From a virus: a DNA stretch of 29,760 nt. Positions 6,605 through 12,781 of the stretch are shown here, in pieces. The DNA lies in IMG/VR virus record IMGVR_UViG_3300006789_000103, positions 1 through 29,760 of that record, one strand, 5' to 3'. The notes beneath the pieces were generated by a model. That model was given only the letters and a program-made list of their open reading frames with translations, was not told the DNA's origin and made no database searches. The first letter of the stretch is position 1. Every line of letters begins with the position of its first letter. Position numbers and translations under genes: made by a program.

Positions 6605-7342
6605 ATGAAGCCAAGCGACCGCCAAGATCAAACCCGACCCGATCCCATCAGGTGGGGCGCTTTGGCCGCTCCCTTTGATCCTTTCGATCTCCAATGGAGG
6701 GTCGGCCACAAGACCAAGGACGGCACCCGCGTCCAGCTCCTGGCCTATGTGACGAACCGGGCCGTGATGGATCGTTTCGATCAGGTGGTCGGGCCCGGAC
6801 GGTGGGGCAATGAATTCCGGCCCAATCCTTTGGGTGGTTTGCTGTGCGGCATCTGGGTCGAGGTAAATGGCCGCCAGGTCTGGAAGTGGGACGGGGCCGA
6901 GGCGACCAAGGTTGAGCCCGTCAAGGGTGGGCTGTCCGACTCCATGAAGAGGGCCGCCGTCCAATGGGGGATCGGTCGCTACCTCTACAAGCTCGACACC
7001 CCATGGGTCGAGCTCCGCGAAGGGTACGGGCGCGGCCGGTCTGTCAACGTCAAGACAATGAACGGCATGACCCACGCCATCCCGCCGACTTTGCCCGCCT
7101 GGGCGATTCCCGGGGCGGAGGCTGCCGGCCCATTCGTGCCGCCGACTCCCGAAGCTTTCCGCCTCGAGCTGGCCGGACAACTCCGACAAGAGGCTTGGAC
7201 CACCAACCAGATCCACGCCCTCCTCGCCTCGCACGGCGTGAAGAGGGCGATCGAATTGGACGCGGCCAAACGGGCGCACGCCATGACCACGATCACAACC
7301 ACCAACGGCGCGGCATGGACCGCGAACCAGGGAGCAACATGA
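6605..7342 (+). CDS. Rad52/Rad22-type single-strand annealing protein
   Basis: This 245-residue recombinase should anneal complementary single strands during phage recombination. The N-terminal half carries the Rad52/22 pattern: FDLQWRVGHKTKDGTRVQLLAYVTNRAVMDRFDQVVGPGRWGNEF, then WKWDGAEATKVEPVKGGLSDSMKRAAVQWGIGRYLY. The latter is a strong signature of phage Rad52-like annealases. The C-terminal ~90 residues are a linker plus a small helical tail. The ATG at 6605 is preferred over an in-frame TTG at 6593; SD signals are weak for both. The gene for its usual partner, SSB, follows with an ATGA overlap. It is the first gene of the rightward operon. Confidence 0.88.
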   Translation: MKPSDRQDQTRPDPIRWGALAAPFDPFDLQWRVGHKTKDGTRVQLLAYVTNRAVMDRFDQVVGPGRWGNEFRPNPLGGLLCGIWVEVNGRQVWKWDGAEATKVEPVKGGLSDSMKRAAVQWGIGRYLYKLDTPWVELREGYGRGRSVNVKTMNGMTHAIPPTLPAWAIPGAEAAGPFVPPTPEAFRLELAGQLRQEAWTTNQIHALLASHGVKRAIELDAAKRAHAMTTITTTNGAAWTANQGAT

Positions 7343-7764
7343 GCATTACCGCCACCATCTTCGGACGCATGGGCGCCGACCCAGAGACCCGCGACGCGGG
7401 ATCGTCCACCGTCACCTCGATCCGAGTCGCGAGCGATCACGGGTTCGGGGATCGGAAGACGACCACATGGGTCTCCGTCTCCATCTGGGGCAAGCGCGGC
7501 CAGTGGATCTCGGACAACATGAGGAAAGGGGAGAGGGTCGTGGCATCTGGAATGCTGCACCAACGCACCTGGACCAAGAAGGACGGGACCGAGGGGTTGA
7601 GCCTTGAGCTCAACGCCACCCAAGTCGATCGGGTCGACTGGCCCGAGAAGGGTGCAACGGCATCCAGCCCCAGCCCCGCCGGCCGTGCCTACACGCCACA
7701 GCCCACGCCCGCGGCGGCCCCAAACTTCATCGATCCCAATGACCCAAACGCGATGCCCTTTTGA
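7339..7764 (+). CDS. ssb: Single-stranded DNA-binding protein
   Basis: This 141-residue protein has an N-terminal OB fold (residues 1-100): MSITATIFGRMGADPETRD, a WVSVSIWGKRGQWISDNMRKGERVVASGML core and LELNATQVD. A proline- and alanine-rich linker follows. It ends in DPNDPNAMPF, a degenerate form of the acidic DDDIPF tip that recruits partner proteins. The SD is the recurring CCAGGGAGCA word (7327-7336), located in the end of the annealase gene. The gene start overlaps that gene as ATGA. It protects single strands and probably loads or modulates the annealase. Confidence 0.93.
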   Translation: MSITATIFGRMGADPETRDAGSSTVTSIRVASDHGFGDRKTTTWVSVSIWGKRGQWISDNMRKGERVVASGMLHQRTWTKKDGTEGLSLELNATQVDRVDWPEKGATASSPSPAGRAYTPQPTPAAAPNFIDPNDPNAMPF

Positions 7765-7773
7765 GGTGATGAC

Positions 7774-8292
7774 ATGACGATCCATAACCCCACCACCTTT
7801 GAGCTAATCCAGGCCGCGGCGGTCTTGGTCCAGGCCCTCACCGAGGACCACGGCGAGCTGGACGAACGATCGGAACACCTCCTTGAGATCTTCATGGAGC
7901 GGTGCCCCGACAAGCTCGGAGCCCTCAAGGCTGTCGTCGATCGGTCGGCCGCGGATGCGGACTTCTTGAAGGCCGAGGCCAAGCGCCTCGATGAGCGCCG
8001 CGGCGGGCTGCTCAAGATTCGGGAGCGGTGCCGGCTCATGGCTCGCGAGTTGCTCGAGGCACACCAGGATCTCACGGGCGAGACCAAGATCAAGACGCCC
8101 ACATATACGGCATACCTGTCCACGCGGCACAGCGTGGCCGGGCCGTCGGACCCCGAGGAATGGCCCGAGCTGTACCGGGAAGAGGTGACCACGATCAAGC
8201 CCAACAAGAAGGCGGCCCTTGCCGCCCTCAAGGGGGGGGCCGTTGTTCCTGGTCTCGAGTTGGCCTCAAGCGTGTCGGTGGCTTTCCGATGA
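7774..8292 (+). CDS. Siphovirus Gp157-family protein
   Basis: This 172-residue protein matches the Gp157 pattern found in many temperate siphophages. The N-terminal half is a long helical, coiled-coil-like segment (DADFLKAEAKRLDERRGGLLKIRERCRLMARELLEAHQ). The C-terminal half is a beta-like KIKTPTYTAYLSTRHSV followed by LPE/WP-type text (EEWPELYREEVTTIKPNKKAALAALKGG and PGLELASSVSVAFR). This arrangement is typical of the family. Gp157 was named for a phage-resistance association in Streptococcus phages; its mechanism is not established. The SD is a good GAGGTGAT. It is co-transcribed with the recombination genes, which suggests a DNA-linked role. Confidence 0.8.
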   Translation: MTIHNPTTFELIQAAAVLVQALTEDHGELDERSEHLLEIFMERCPDKLGALKAVVDRSAADADFLKAEAKRLDERRGGLLKIRERCRLMARELLEAHQDLTGETKIKTPTYTAYLSTRHSVAGPSDPEEWPELYREEVTTIKPNKKAALAALKGGAVVPGLELASSVSVAFR

Positions 8293-8531
8293 TCGCGCCC
8301 TCACTGTATTTGGCAGCCTGGGGCGACGCCGATGATCTCCGGGCCAATGTCGAGGCGTCCACCGGTGGCCGCGTTCGGTGGCTGGCTGGGCTCGGCCTGT
8401 TGCAGCTTCGCATCGAGGGCACCCCGGTCCTCACTTGGCCATGCACCGACGACCCGGCGACGGACATTGTCCAGCTCTGGGCGGCCTGGTCCCAACGCAT
8501 CCGCCAACACTCGCGCGGGGTGTCGGCATGA
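8289..8531 (+). CDS. Small unknown protein
   Basis: This 80-residue protein starts at an ATG that overlaps the Gp157-like stop as ATGA, and its own stop overlaps the next start the same way. That coupling on both sides is the main support. The sequence (YLAAWGDADDLRANVEASTGGRVRWLAGLGLLQLRIEGTPVLTWPCTDDPATDIVQLWAAWSQRI) is soluble-looking and mixed alpha/beta, with no motif I recognise. Confidence 0.65.
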   Translation: MIAPSLYLAAWGDADDLRANVEASTGGRVRWLAGLGLLQLRIEGTPVLTWPCTDDPATDIVQLWAAWSQRIRQHSRGVSA

Positions 8532-8617
8532 GATCGATGCTCTTTGAACTGGCCGCGGCCGGTGGTGCGGTCCTTCTTGTGGCCCTTCTTTTCACAGTCC
8601 ATCAAGCCAAGAGGTGA
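8528..8617 (+). CDS. 29-residue single-pass membrane microprotein
   Basis: The ORF starts with an ATGA overlap on the previous gene and ends just before a strong SD for the next small ORF. The product is 29 residues: a short N-terminus (MRSMLFEL), one hydrophobic helix (AAAGGAVLLVALLFTV) and a basic end (HQAKR). Tight coupling and the clear transmembrane pattern support it despite its size. The function is unknown. Confidence 0.55.
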   Translation: MRSMLFELAAAGGAVLLVALLFTVHQAKR

Positions 8618-8619
8618 TC

Positions 8620-8691
8620 ATGACCATCCAAGAAAAGCGGACAATCATCTATGGGTTGTGCGTCTTCGTCTTCGTCTTCTTCTGCATCTGA
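8620..8691 (+). CDS. 23-residue hydrophobic microprotein
   Basis: An ATG at 8620 is preceded by GAGGTGATC, which matches the extended complement of the usual 16S rRNA 3' end. The product is 23 residues: MTIQEKRT followed by a hydrophobic IIYGLCVFVFVFFCI segment encoded partly by a TCT/CGT-rich microrepeat. It ends in TGA 9 bp before the next gene. The strong SD and position between two real genes support translation. A leader peptide for the HTH gene downstream is an alternative. Confidence 0.5.
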   Translation: MTIQEKRTIIYGLCVFVFVFFCI

Positions 8692-8700
8692 GGTGATCCA

Positions 8701-8949
8701 ATGGCCCTATTAAAAGAACGCCCCATTGGCCTCGGTCCTTGTGATCTGCTCAGCATGTCCGAGGTCGCCAAGGTCCTCCGCATCCGAGAGCCCGACGCGC
8801 GCCGGTTCTGTAAGGAGCACGGCATCATTCGGTACTTTGCCGGGCGCCCGCGCGTGGCCGCTGGCGAGCTCCTCGAGGCTGGGCGGCACCACAAAGTGGC
8901 AAAGCCTAAGCCCGTCGCGGTAGATGATGGGGAGTGGCTCGACCTATGA
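8701..8949 (+). CDS. Excisionase-like helix-turn-helix protein
   Basis: This 82-residue protein has an N-terminal MerR/excisionase-type winged helix pattern: LSMSEVAKVLRIREPDARRFCKEHGIIRYFAGRPRVAAGELLEA (about residues 17-60), in which SEVAKVL and the wing RPRV are the key elements. It lies 19 bp before the integrase gene in the same direction, the usual place for a recombination directionality factor. It has a good SD (GAGGTGAT). A plain transcription regulator is the alternative. Sequence alone does not prove excisionase activity. Confidence 0.65.
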   Translation: MALLKERPIGLGPCDLLSMSEVAKVLRIREPDARRFCKEHGIIRYFAGRPRVAAGELLEAGRHHKVAKPKPVAVDDGEWLDL

Positions 8950-8968
8950 CCGAGCCACGGGAGCACAC

Positions 8969-10078
8969 ATGACCAAGAAGCCGACCCTTCGGGTGGGGGA
9001 CGTGCGCCTGCGCGCCACCGCCGGGCCCGACATGGACGGGCGCTATCGCTGGCGTGCCGAATGGTATGAGGAGAAGACATCTAAGCAAAGGACCCGAGCC
9101 CTGGGGTGGGCCACGTCCCGCGACGCCCTCGACAAGGCCGAGCGGTTCACCCGCGACGCGCCGATGGGTCCCGCAACGGGCCAAGAGGTGGTCACCCTCC
9201 GCGATCTGTTGTCTCGACACATGGGCGCCTATCAAAAACGCGCGGACCTGTCGCCGGTCACCCGGCGGAATCGGGTGTGCAACGCGCGCCGCCTGGCCCG
9301 GGAGCTCGGTGCCGTCCGGGTTGAGCGGTTCAACATCGGCGTTCTCGAGGACTACCGGGATCGGATGCTCCGGGCTGGCCTGTCGACGGGCACCGTCCTC
9401 CTCGACAAGAAGGTCTTGGGGGAGGCTTGGGAGTATGGCCGCCGGATGGGGTGGACACCAGATCGCCCGATGCCCAAGCTCAAGCTCAAGCACAAGGCGG
9501 TGCGCGAGAAGTACACGCCCACCCCGGCCGAGGTGCGGGCGATGGCCTCATATATGGAAGAGCCACACCGCACCGGCTTTGTTCTTCTCGCCTCCACCGG
9601 GTGCCGGATCGGGGAGGTGGTGGGCTTGACCTGGGACCGCGTGGATCTCGAGGGCGGGTGGCTGGTGGTCCAGGGGAAGACCGGCCGCCGGGATGTCCCG
9701 ATCATGGGCGGCCTTGGCTATGTCCTCGAGGAGCACCACCGTAAGGTCGGATCGCCGGTAGCCGGGCACATCTTCGGCAAGCCCGTGAACGCGGACAAGG
9801 CGATCAGGCTCGCCATCACCCGGGCATGCAAGAAGCTCGGAATCACCCACTTCTCGCCCAATGGGCTCCGACGCTACGCCGTCGATGAGATGGCCCGCGC
9901 GGGTGTCGACCCGTACAACGCTGCCGCCTTCACTGGACACAGCCCGTCCGTGATGATGCGCTACTACCGCCAAGCCACCCGGGAGGACCTGCGCAGCGTG
10001 GCGAAGTCGGCCGGGCTGGGCCTGTTGACCGGGAGCACCCAGGTCCTCAAGCTGCCCGACCGACGCGGCAAGGGGTAG
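8969..10078 (+). CDS. int: Tyrosine-family site-specific integrase
   Basis: This 369-residue recombinase should insert and excise the prophage. An N-terminal arm-binding region is followed by a SAM-like core-binding domain (about 75-165) and the catalytic domain (185-355). Catalytic residues are R213 (STGCRIGEVVGL), K237 (GKTG), R301 (NGLRRYAVDEM), H324 (FTGHS) and the nucleophile Y332 or Y333 (MMRYYRQAT). The usual first histidine of HxLR is Asn298 here. The ATG at 8969 has a GGGAG SD. In-frame ATGs at 8924 and 8927 lie inside the preceding gene and were not chosen. The candidate attP follows directly. Confidence 0.93.
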   Translation: MTKKPTLRVGDVRLRATAGPDMDGRYRWRAEWYEEKTSKQRTRALGWATSRDALDKAERFTRDAPMGPATGQEVVTLRDLLSRHMGAYQKRADLSPVTRRNRVCNARRLARELGAVRVERFNIGVLEDYRDRMLRAGLSTGTVLLDKKVLGEAWEYGRRMGWTPDRPMPKLKLKHKAVREKYTPTPAEVRAMASYMEEPHRTGFVLLASTGCRIGEVVGLTWDRVDLEGGWLVVQGKTGRRDVPIMGGLGYVLEEHHRKVGSPVAGHIFGKPVNADKAIRLAITRACKKLGITHFSPNGLRRYAVDEMARAGVDPYNAAAFTGHSPSVMMRYYRQATREDLRSVAKSAGLGLLTGSTQVLKLPDRRGKG

Positions 10079-10311
10079 GCAAATGCACCACGCTATGACC
10101 CGCGGCTACCTTACTACCTTACCGTCGCCACCTTACCGCGTGCGGCAAGTGATTAGAATCATTAGTAAATGGTACTCCCAACGGTGTCTTCGGGGAGTAA
10201 ATAAGCGCTGTCTTTACAGGCACTTAGGTGTTGGGCACCCTTACCGACAAGGCCCAAAAGGGGCCAGTTGCGGCCGCTACCTTACCGGATCGGCCATCCT
10301 CGAGGCTCACC
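10079..10311. other. Candidate phage attachment site (attP) region
   Basis: This 233-bp gap next to int has no credible gene. Five direct repeats near TACCTTACC lie at 10107-10115, 10115-10123, 10129-10137, 10237-10245 and 10278-10286. Three are on one side and two on the other side of an A+T-richer centre, as integrase arm-type sites flank a core. The centre contains a palindrome at 10150-10161 and a perfect 7-bp inverted repeat, TACTCCC (10173-10179) with GGGAGTA (10193-10199). An open frame crossing the region has no coding character. Confidence 0.6.
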
Positions 10312-10614
10312 ATGCCCCGAGGTAAAGCCAAACATCGCCACTCACCCGGGGCTCGGTTCCTTTGGCCCGACGGCCGCCCGGCCGCGGTGATCACCTACTT
10401 GATGAGCGATCCCGAGGAGACGGCCCAGACCATCGCCGACGACCTGGGCACCACCGAAAACAAGATCAAGGTCGCGCTCGACTCACTGCACAGCCGTGGC
10501 TTTATTCGGAAGGTGCTGCACAGCCCCGGCCACTACATGGTCACCAAACGCGGGATCATGGCGGTCCACCGAATGATGGAGACCCACAAGGTGGACCGTC
10601 GTGCCAGTCTATGA
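10312..10614 (+). CDS. Winged-helix DNA-binding protein
   Basis: This 100-residue protein has a basic N-terminus (PRGKAKHRHSPG) and a winged helix-turn-helix of the MarR/ArsR style: AVITYLMSDPEETAQTIADDLGTTENKIKVALDSLHSRGFIRKVLHSPGHYMVTKRG, about residues 24-80. The ETAQTIADDLG and KVALDSLHSRGFI helices and the HYMVT wing are visible. The ATG at 10312 was chosen for its GAGG SD. The frame is open further upstream into the attP region but looks non-coding there. It overlaps the FmdB gene by 14 bp. It may regulate integration or late genes; no target is known. Confidence 0.7.
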   Translation: MPRGKAKHRHSPGARFLWPDGRPAAVITYLMSDPEETAQTIADDLGTTENKIKVALDSLHSRGFIRKVLHSPGHYMVTKRGIMAVHRMMETHKVDRRASL

Positions 10615-10789
10615 ATACAGGTGCCCCGATTGCGGGGAGCTCAATGAGGATTTGCGGAAGGTAGCAGAACGCGACGACCCGATGCGGTGCCCATGTGGTG
10701 GCGAGGGCGTGCGGCAAATCTCGGCCACATCCTTCCAGCTCAAGGGCGGCGGGTGGTATGCGGACGGCTACCAGAAGGGGAAGGGCTGA
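10601..10789 (+). CDS. FmdB-family zinc-ribbon protein
   Basis: This 62-residue protein is a compact zinc ribbon. VYEYRCPDCGELNEDL gives the first CxxC and MRCPCGGEG gives the second pair (CPC). The ending TSFQLKGGGWYADGY is characteristic of FmdB-family regulatory proteins. The start is GTG at 10601, inside the end of the winged-helix gene in another frame, with AAGGTGG as SD. Short FmdB-like ribbons are common in phages, but their role is not established. A regulator or nucleic-acid-binding cofactor is likely. The stop lies 3 bp from the end of the convergent late operon, with a small GC inverted repeat (10782-10794) across it. Confidence 0.85.
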   Translation: MPVYEYRCPDCGELNEDLRKVAERDDPMRCPCGGEGVRQISATSFQLKGGGWYADGYQKGKG

Positions 10790-10792
10790 GCC

Positions 10793-11074
10793 CTACCGGC
10801 AACGGGCTCCGGTGGCGTGACAGATAGCCCCAAGGTTGGCAGCCATGTCGCGCTGCTCCTTCGTCAGCTCGGCCACGTCGACCTCAAGGGAATCGAGCCG
10901 CTCAAGGGCCACGGGGTGGGCGGTCTCTGCCATGTGGGCATGGATCTCCGCGTGGCTTTCTGTGACCTCTTCAGACATGGCACGGACCTCCCAGTAAACC
11001 CCGCCCGCGGCGAAGATGACCGGGACGAAGGTGGCAAAGGACCGGATCAGGTCGGCGCGTTGGGTCTTGTTCAT
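10793..11074 (-). CDS. Small membrane protein with coiled coil, lysis cassette
   Basis: This 93-residue protein has a hydrophobic segment near the N-terminus (FATFVPVIFAAGGVYWEV, about residues 12-29). A helical heptad-rich stretch follows (LERLDSLEVDVAELTKEQRDMAANLG), and the end carries two cysteines. That topology suits a holin-associated or spanin-like protein, but no family is certain. It is the last gene of the late operon and its ATG overlaps the preceding stop (ATGA). It lies four genes after the amidase, so a part in host lysis is inferred from position. Confidence 0.6.
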   Translation of the reverse strand: MNKTQRADLIRSFATFVPVIFAAGGVYWEVRAMSEEVTESHAEIHAHMAETAHPVALERLDSLEVDVAELTKEQRDMAANLGAICHATGARCR

Positions 11075-11487
11075 TTGGTCACCTGGGAGAAGGCCCACGC
11101 GGAGGCAAGGAGGATAGCGGCACCGGATGCGAGGCCGGTTGCATAGTGGGTGGAGGGGCGTTGCAGGTAGGGCACGGGCTCATTGAGCCGCGCGATCTCG
11201 GACCTATACCAGTCGACCTGGTATTGGAGCTCCCCGGTATCGATCTCATATCGCGTCGCCACATGGTCCGCCCATGCGGAAAGGGCGAGTAGGTCGGCAT
11301 AGTCGGAGAGGGGAACGGCGATAAAAGAGCATCGCCCGGTGAGGCCGTCGCGGATCGCGTCGGGAATCATTTGGCCCTCATCAATGCCCAACGTCTCGAG
11401 GCACTGGGTCCCATGGGGCTCGGCCAGGGATGGCCGCCCGGGTGGTTCGGCCCCAAGAGCTGCACCGATGGCGAGAAGGGCGATCAC
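11071..11487 (-). CDS. Exported membrane-anchored protein, possible spanin
   Basis: This 138-residue protein begins with a signal-peptide-like stretch (MIALLAIGAALGAEPP). There is no lipobox cysteine. A central helical region with WYRSEIARLNEP is followed by a C-terminal hydrophobic helix (ATGLASGAAILLASAWAF) and a short polar end. A secreted start plus C-terminal anchor next to other lysis genes is compatible with a unimolecular-spanin-like role, but the fit is only topological. The start is GTG, overlapping the preceding stop as GTGA. Confidence 0.55.
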   Translation of the reverse strand: MIALLAIGAALGAEPPGRPSLAEPHGTQCLETLGIDEGQMIPDAIRDGLTGRCSFIAVPLSDYADLLALSAWADHVATRYEIDTGELQYQVDWYRSEIARLNEPVPYLQRPSTHYATGLASGAAILLASAWAFSQVTK

Positions 11488-11741
11488 TTCCGGCGCCTCC
11501 CAAGGGCAGCCAGGTCGGCGGCCGGGGTTGAGCTCGCCAATGCTTCGTCGATGTCCTCGAGCTCACGGGCTGCCTGGGCCTCGGCCATGCCCCGCGCGAT
11601 GTCGGCGGCACCACTGTCGGGCGGTGGTGTTGGCGCCCACCGCTTGGCGCGGCGGCGCTTCTTGGTCCGTGCGAAGTCGGCCAAGCCCAACACGAGGGCA
11701 AGCGTGCCCCCGATAGCCAGGGCGATCTCGGCCACTCCCAT
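11484..11741 (-). CDS. Small single-pass membrane protein, lysis cassette
   Basis: This 85-residue protein has one N-terminal transmembrane helix (VAEIALAIGGTLALVLGLADF). A strongly basic patch (ARTKKRRRAKRW), a proline linker and an acidic helical tail (GMAEAQAARELEDIDEALASS) follow. The positive-inside rule puts the tail in the cytoplasm. The start at 11741 overlaps the preceding stop (TGATG). A longer upstream reading of this frame is antisense-like text and was rejected. A holin or antiholin partner is possible by position; no family was recognised. Confidence 0.6.
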   Translation of the reverse strand: MGVAEIALAIGGTLALVLGLADFARTKKRRRAKRWAPTPPPDSGAADIARGMAEAQAARELEDIDEALASSTPAADLAALGRRRK

Positions 11742-11941
11742 CAAGTGGATCCACCTTTGAGCGCGCCCAGCATCTTCGGGGCGGCCTCGCCGGCGATGAA
11801 AGCCAGGCTCAGGTAGAGCCAGATCTCGGCATCGACGCGGCCCACCAAGAGGAGACCGGTGCCAGTCGCCCAGCATAGGAGCCGGCGATAGCTGATCCGT
11901 GATGTGGCAGAAAAGAAGGTGTCGAAGGCTTTGACAATCAT
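11741..11941 (-). CDS. Putative holin (two membrane segments)
   Basis: This 66-residue protein has an amphipathic N-terminus (MIVKAFDTFFSATSRISYRR) and two hydrophobic segments (LLCWATGTGLLLVG and IWLYLSLAFIAGEAAP) separated by a short acidic turn. The protein ends in a basic GALKGGST. Size, two helices and its position directly after the amidase fit a class II-type holin that lets the endolysin reach the cell wall. The ATG overlaps the amidase stop (ATGA). The assignment rests on topology and context, not on a family motif. Confidence 0.6.
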   Translation of the reverse strand: MIVKAFDTFFSATSRISYRRLLCWATGTGLLLVGRVDAEIWLYLSLAFIAGEAAPKMLGALKGGST

Positions 11942-12552
11942 GGCGTCTCCGCAATGGCCCAGCCACACAGCCCACCGGCGAGGGCATAGCCCACAGCCTG
12001 CAAGCCATCTGGGGTGAGCCATTTGTGATGTTTGGGTTGGTCAAGGAACAGGGGTTCAAAAAGCATCGCGCACACATTTGCGGGCCCGGTGTAGACATGG
12101 CGGACACAGCCCCACGCACGCGGCCAGGAGCCACCCGGGGCAGTCGCACCGACCACGACCTTCGACATCCCATCAAAGGCAAAGGCCCGGAGGGACGTGG
12201 CCACGCAATGCGCAAGCCTCGATCCCATTGAGCTCCGGTGATCGTGGATGGTGAGACCATAGGACCCACCGCCCGCGTTTAGATGGCACGCGACATAGGC
12301 CACGGGCCCCGCCTGGTCTCGAGCAAGGGCACACGCGGCCTCTTGTCGCTCCCGATAGGTGCCCTTTTCAATGATGATCACCTCGTGCCCTTTGGACTCG
12401 AGGTAGTCCCGGGCGGCGTTGATGTACAGGGGCGTTAGCTCGGCTTCACGCTCATGCACCTCCACCAGTCCGTCGCCATCGAGGTCGGCCCCGGCGCCCA
12501 AATCATGGCGCCCAGGCTTGCCGATGTGCGCCCGCTCGAGGATGACCAACAC
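11938..12552 (-). CDS. Endolysin, N-acetylmuramoyl-L-alanine amidase (Amidase_3)
   Basis: This 204-residue enzyme should cut the bond between muramic acid and L-alanine in peptidoglycan. The zinc ligands of the Amidase_3 fold are visible: H9 (ERAHIGKPGRHDLGA), an acid in HEREAELT (about E36-E38), H90 (ACHLNAGGG) and the catalytic E166 (AMLFEPLFL). A DLDGDGLVEVHE stretch at 23-34 resembles a calcium-binding loop. There is no separate wall-binding domain and no signal peptide, so release depends on a holin. The start is GTG at 12552, 3 bp after the preceding gene. Confidence 0.88.
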   Translation of the reverse strand: MLVILERAHIGKPGRHDLGAGADLDGDGLVEVHEREAELTPLYINAARDYLESKGHEVIIIEKGTYRERQEAACALARDQAGPVAYVACHLNAGGGSYGLTIHDHRSSMGSRLAHCVATSLRAFAFDGMSKVVVGATAPGGSWPRAWGCVRHVYTGPANVCAMLFEPLFLDQPKHHKWLTPDGLQAVGYALAGGLCGWAIAETP

Positions 12553-12555
12553 CGA

Positions 12556-12780
12556 TCAACCCGCGGGCGGGGTCCAACCCGCAGCCGTGGCAAGCTCGGC
12601 CACAGTCAGACTTTCGATCACCTGGTCAGATTGCACCCCATGCGCCGCCCTTCGATCAGGCGTCTCCACGGTGAAACCACCGCCCTCTTCAACGGTGACC
12701 ACCGCAAAATGCGGCCCGTCTTCGTCTTCACACATGGCCACGGTGGCAGCCATAAAGGTAAGTGCTTGTGATTCAGTCAT
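12556..12780 (-). CDS. Small acidic unknown protein
   Basis: This 74-residue protein begins at an ATG at 12780, one base after the stop of the fibre-like gene. The text EDEDGPHFAVVTVEEGGGFTVETPDRRAAHG looks like a small beta-rich unit between helices (MTESQALTFMAATVAMC and SDQVIESLTVAELATAAGW). It was not recognised. It sits between virion and lysis genes, 3 bp before the amidase. Confidence 0.6.
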   Translation of the reverse strand: MTESQALTFMAATVAMCEDEDGPHFAVVTVEEGGGFTVETPDRRAAHGVQSDQVIESLTVAELATAAGWTPPAG

Positions 12781-12781
12781 G

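Noticed and set aside
6482-7279. N-terminal extension of the STAS/SEC14-like gene to 438 codons
   Set aside because: The extension is antisense to the annealase gene and crosses the divergent promoter region. ATG 6481 has a good SD.
10083-10325. 80-codon ORF across the candidate attP
   Set aside because: No SD, repeat-encoded residues and a downstream overlap with the winged-helix start in another frame. A cis-acting site explains the region better.
10779-10795. Terminator between the convergent FmdB and late operons
   Set aside because: AGGGC-TGA-GCCCT can form a small hairpin, but no T run follows on either strand.
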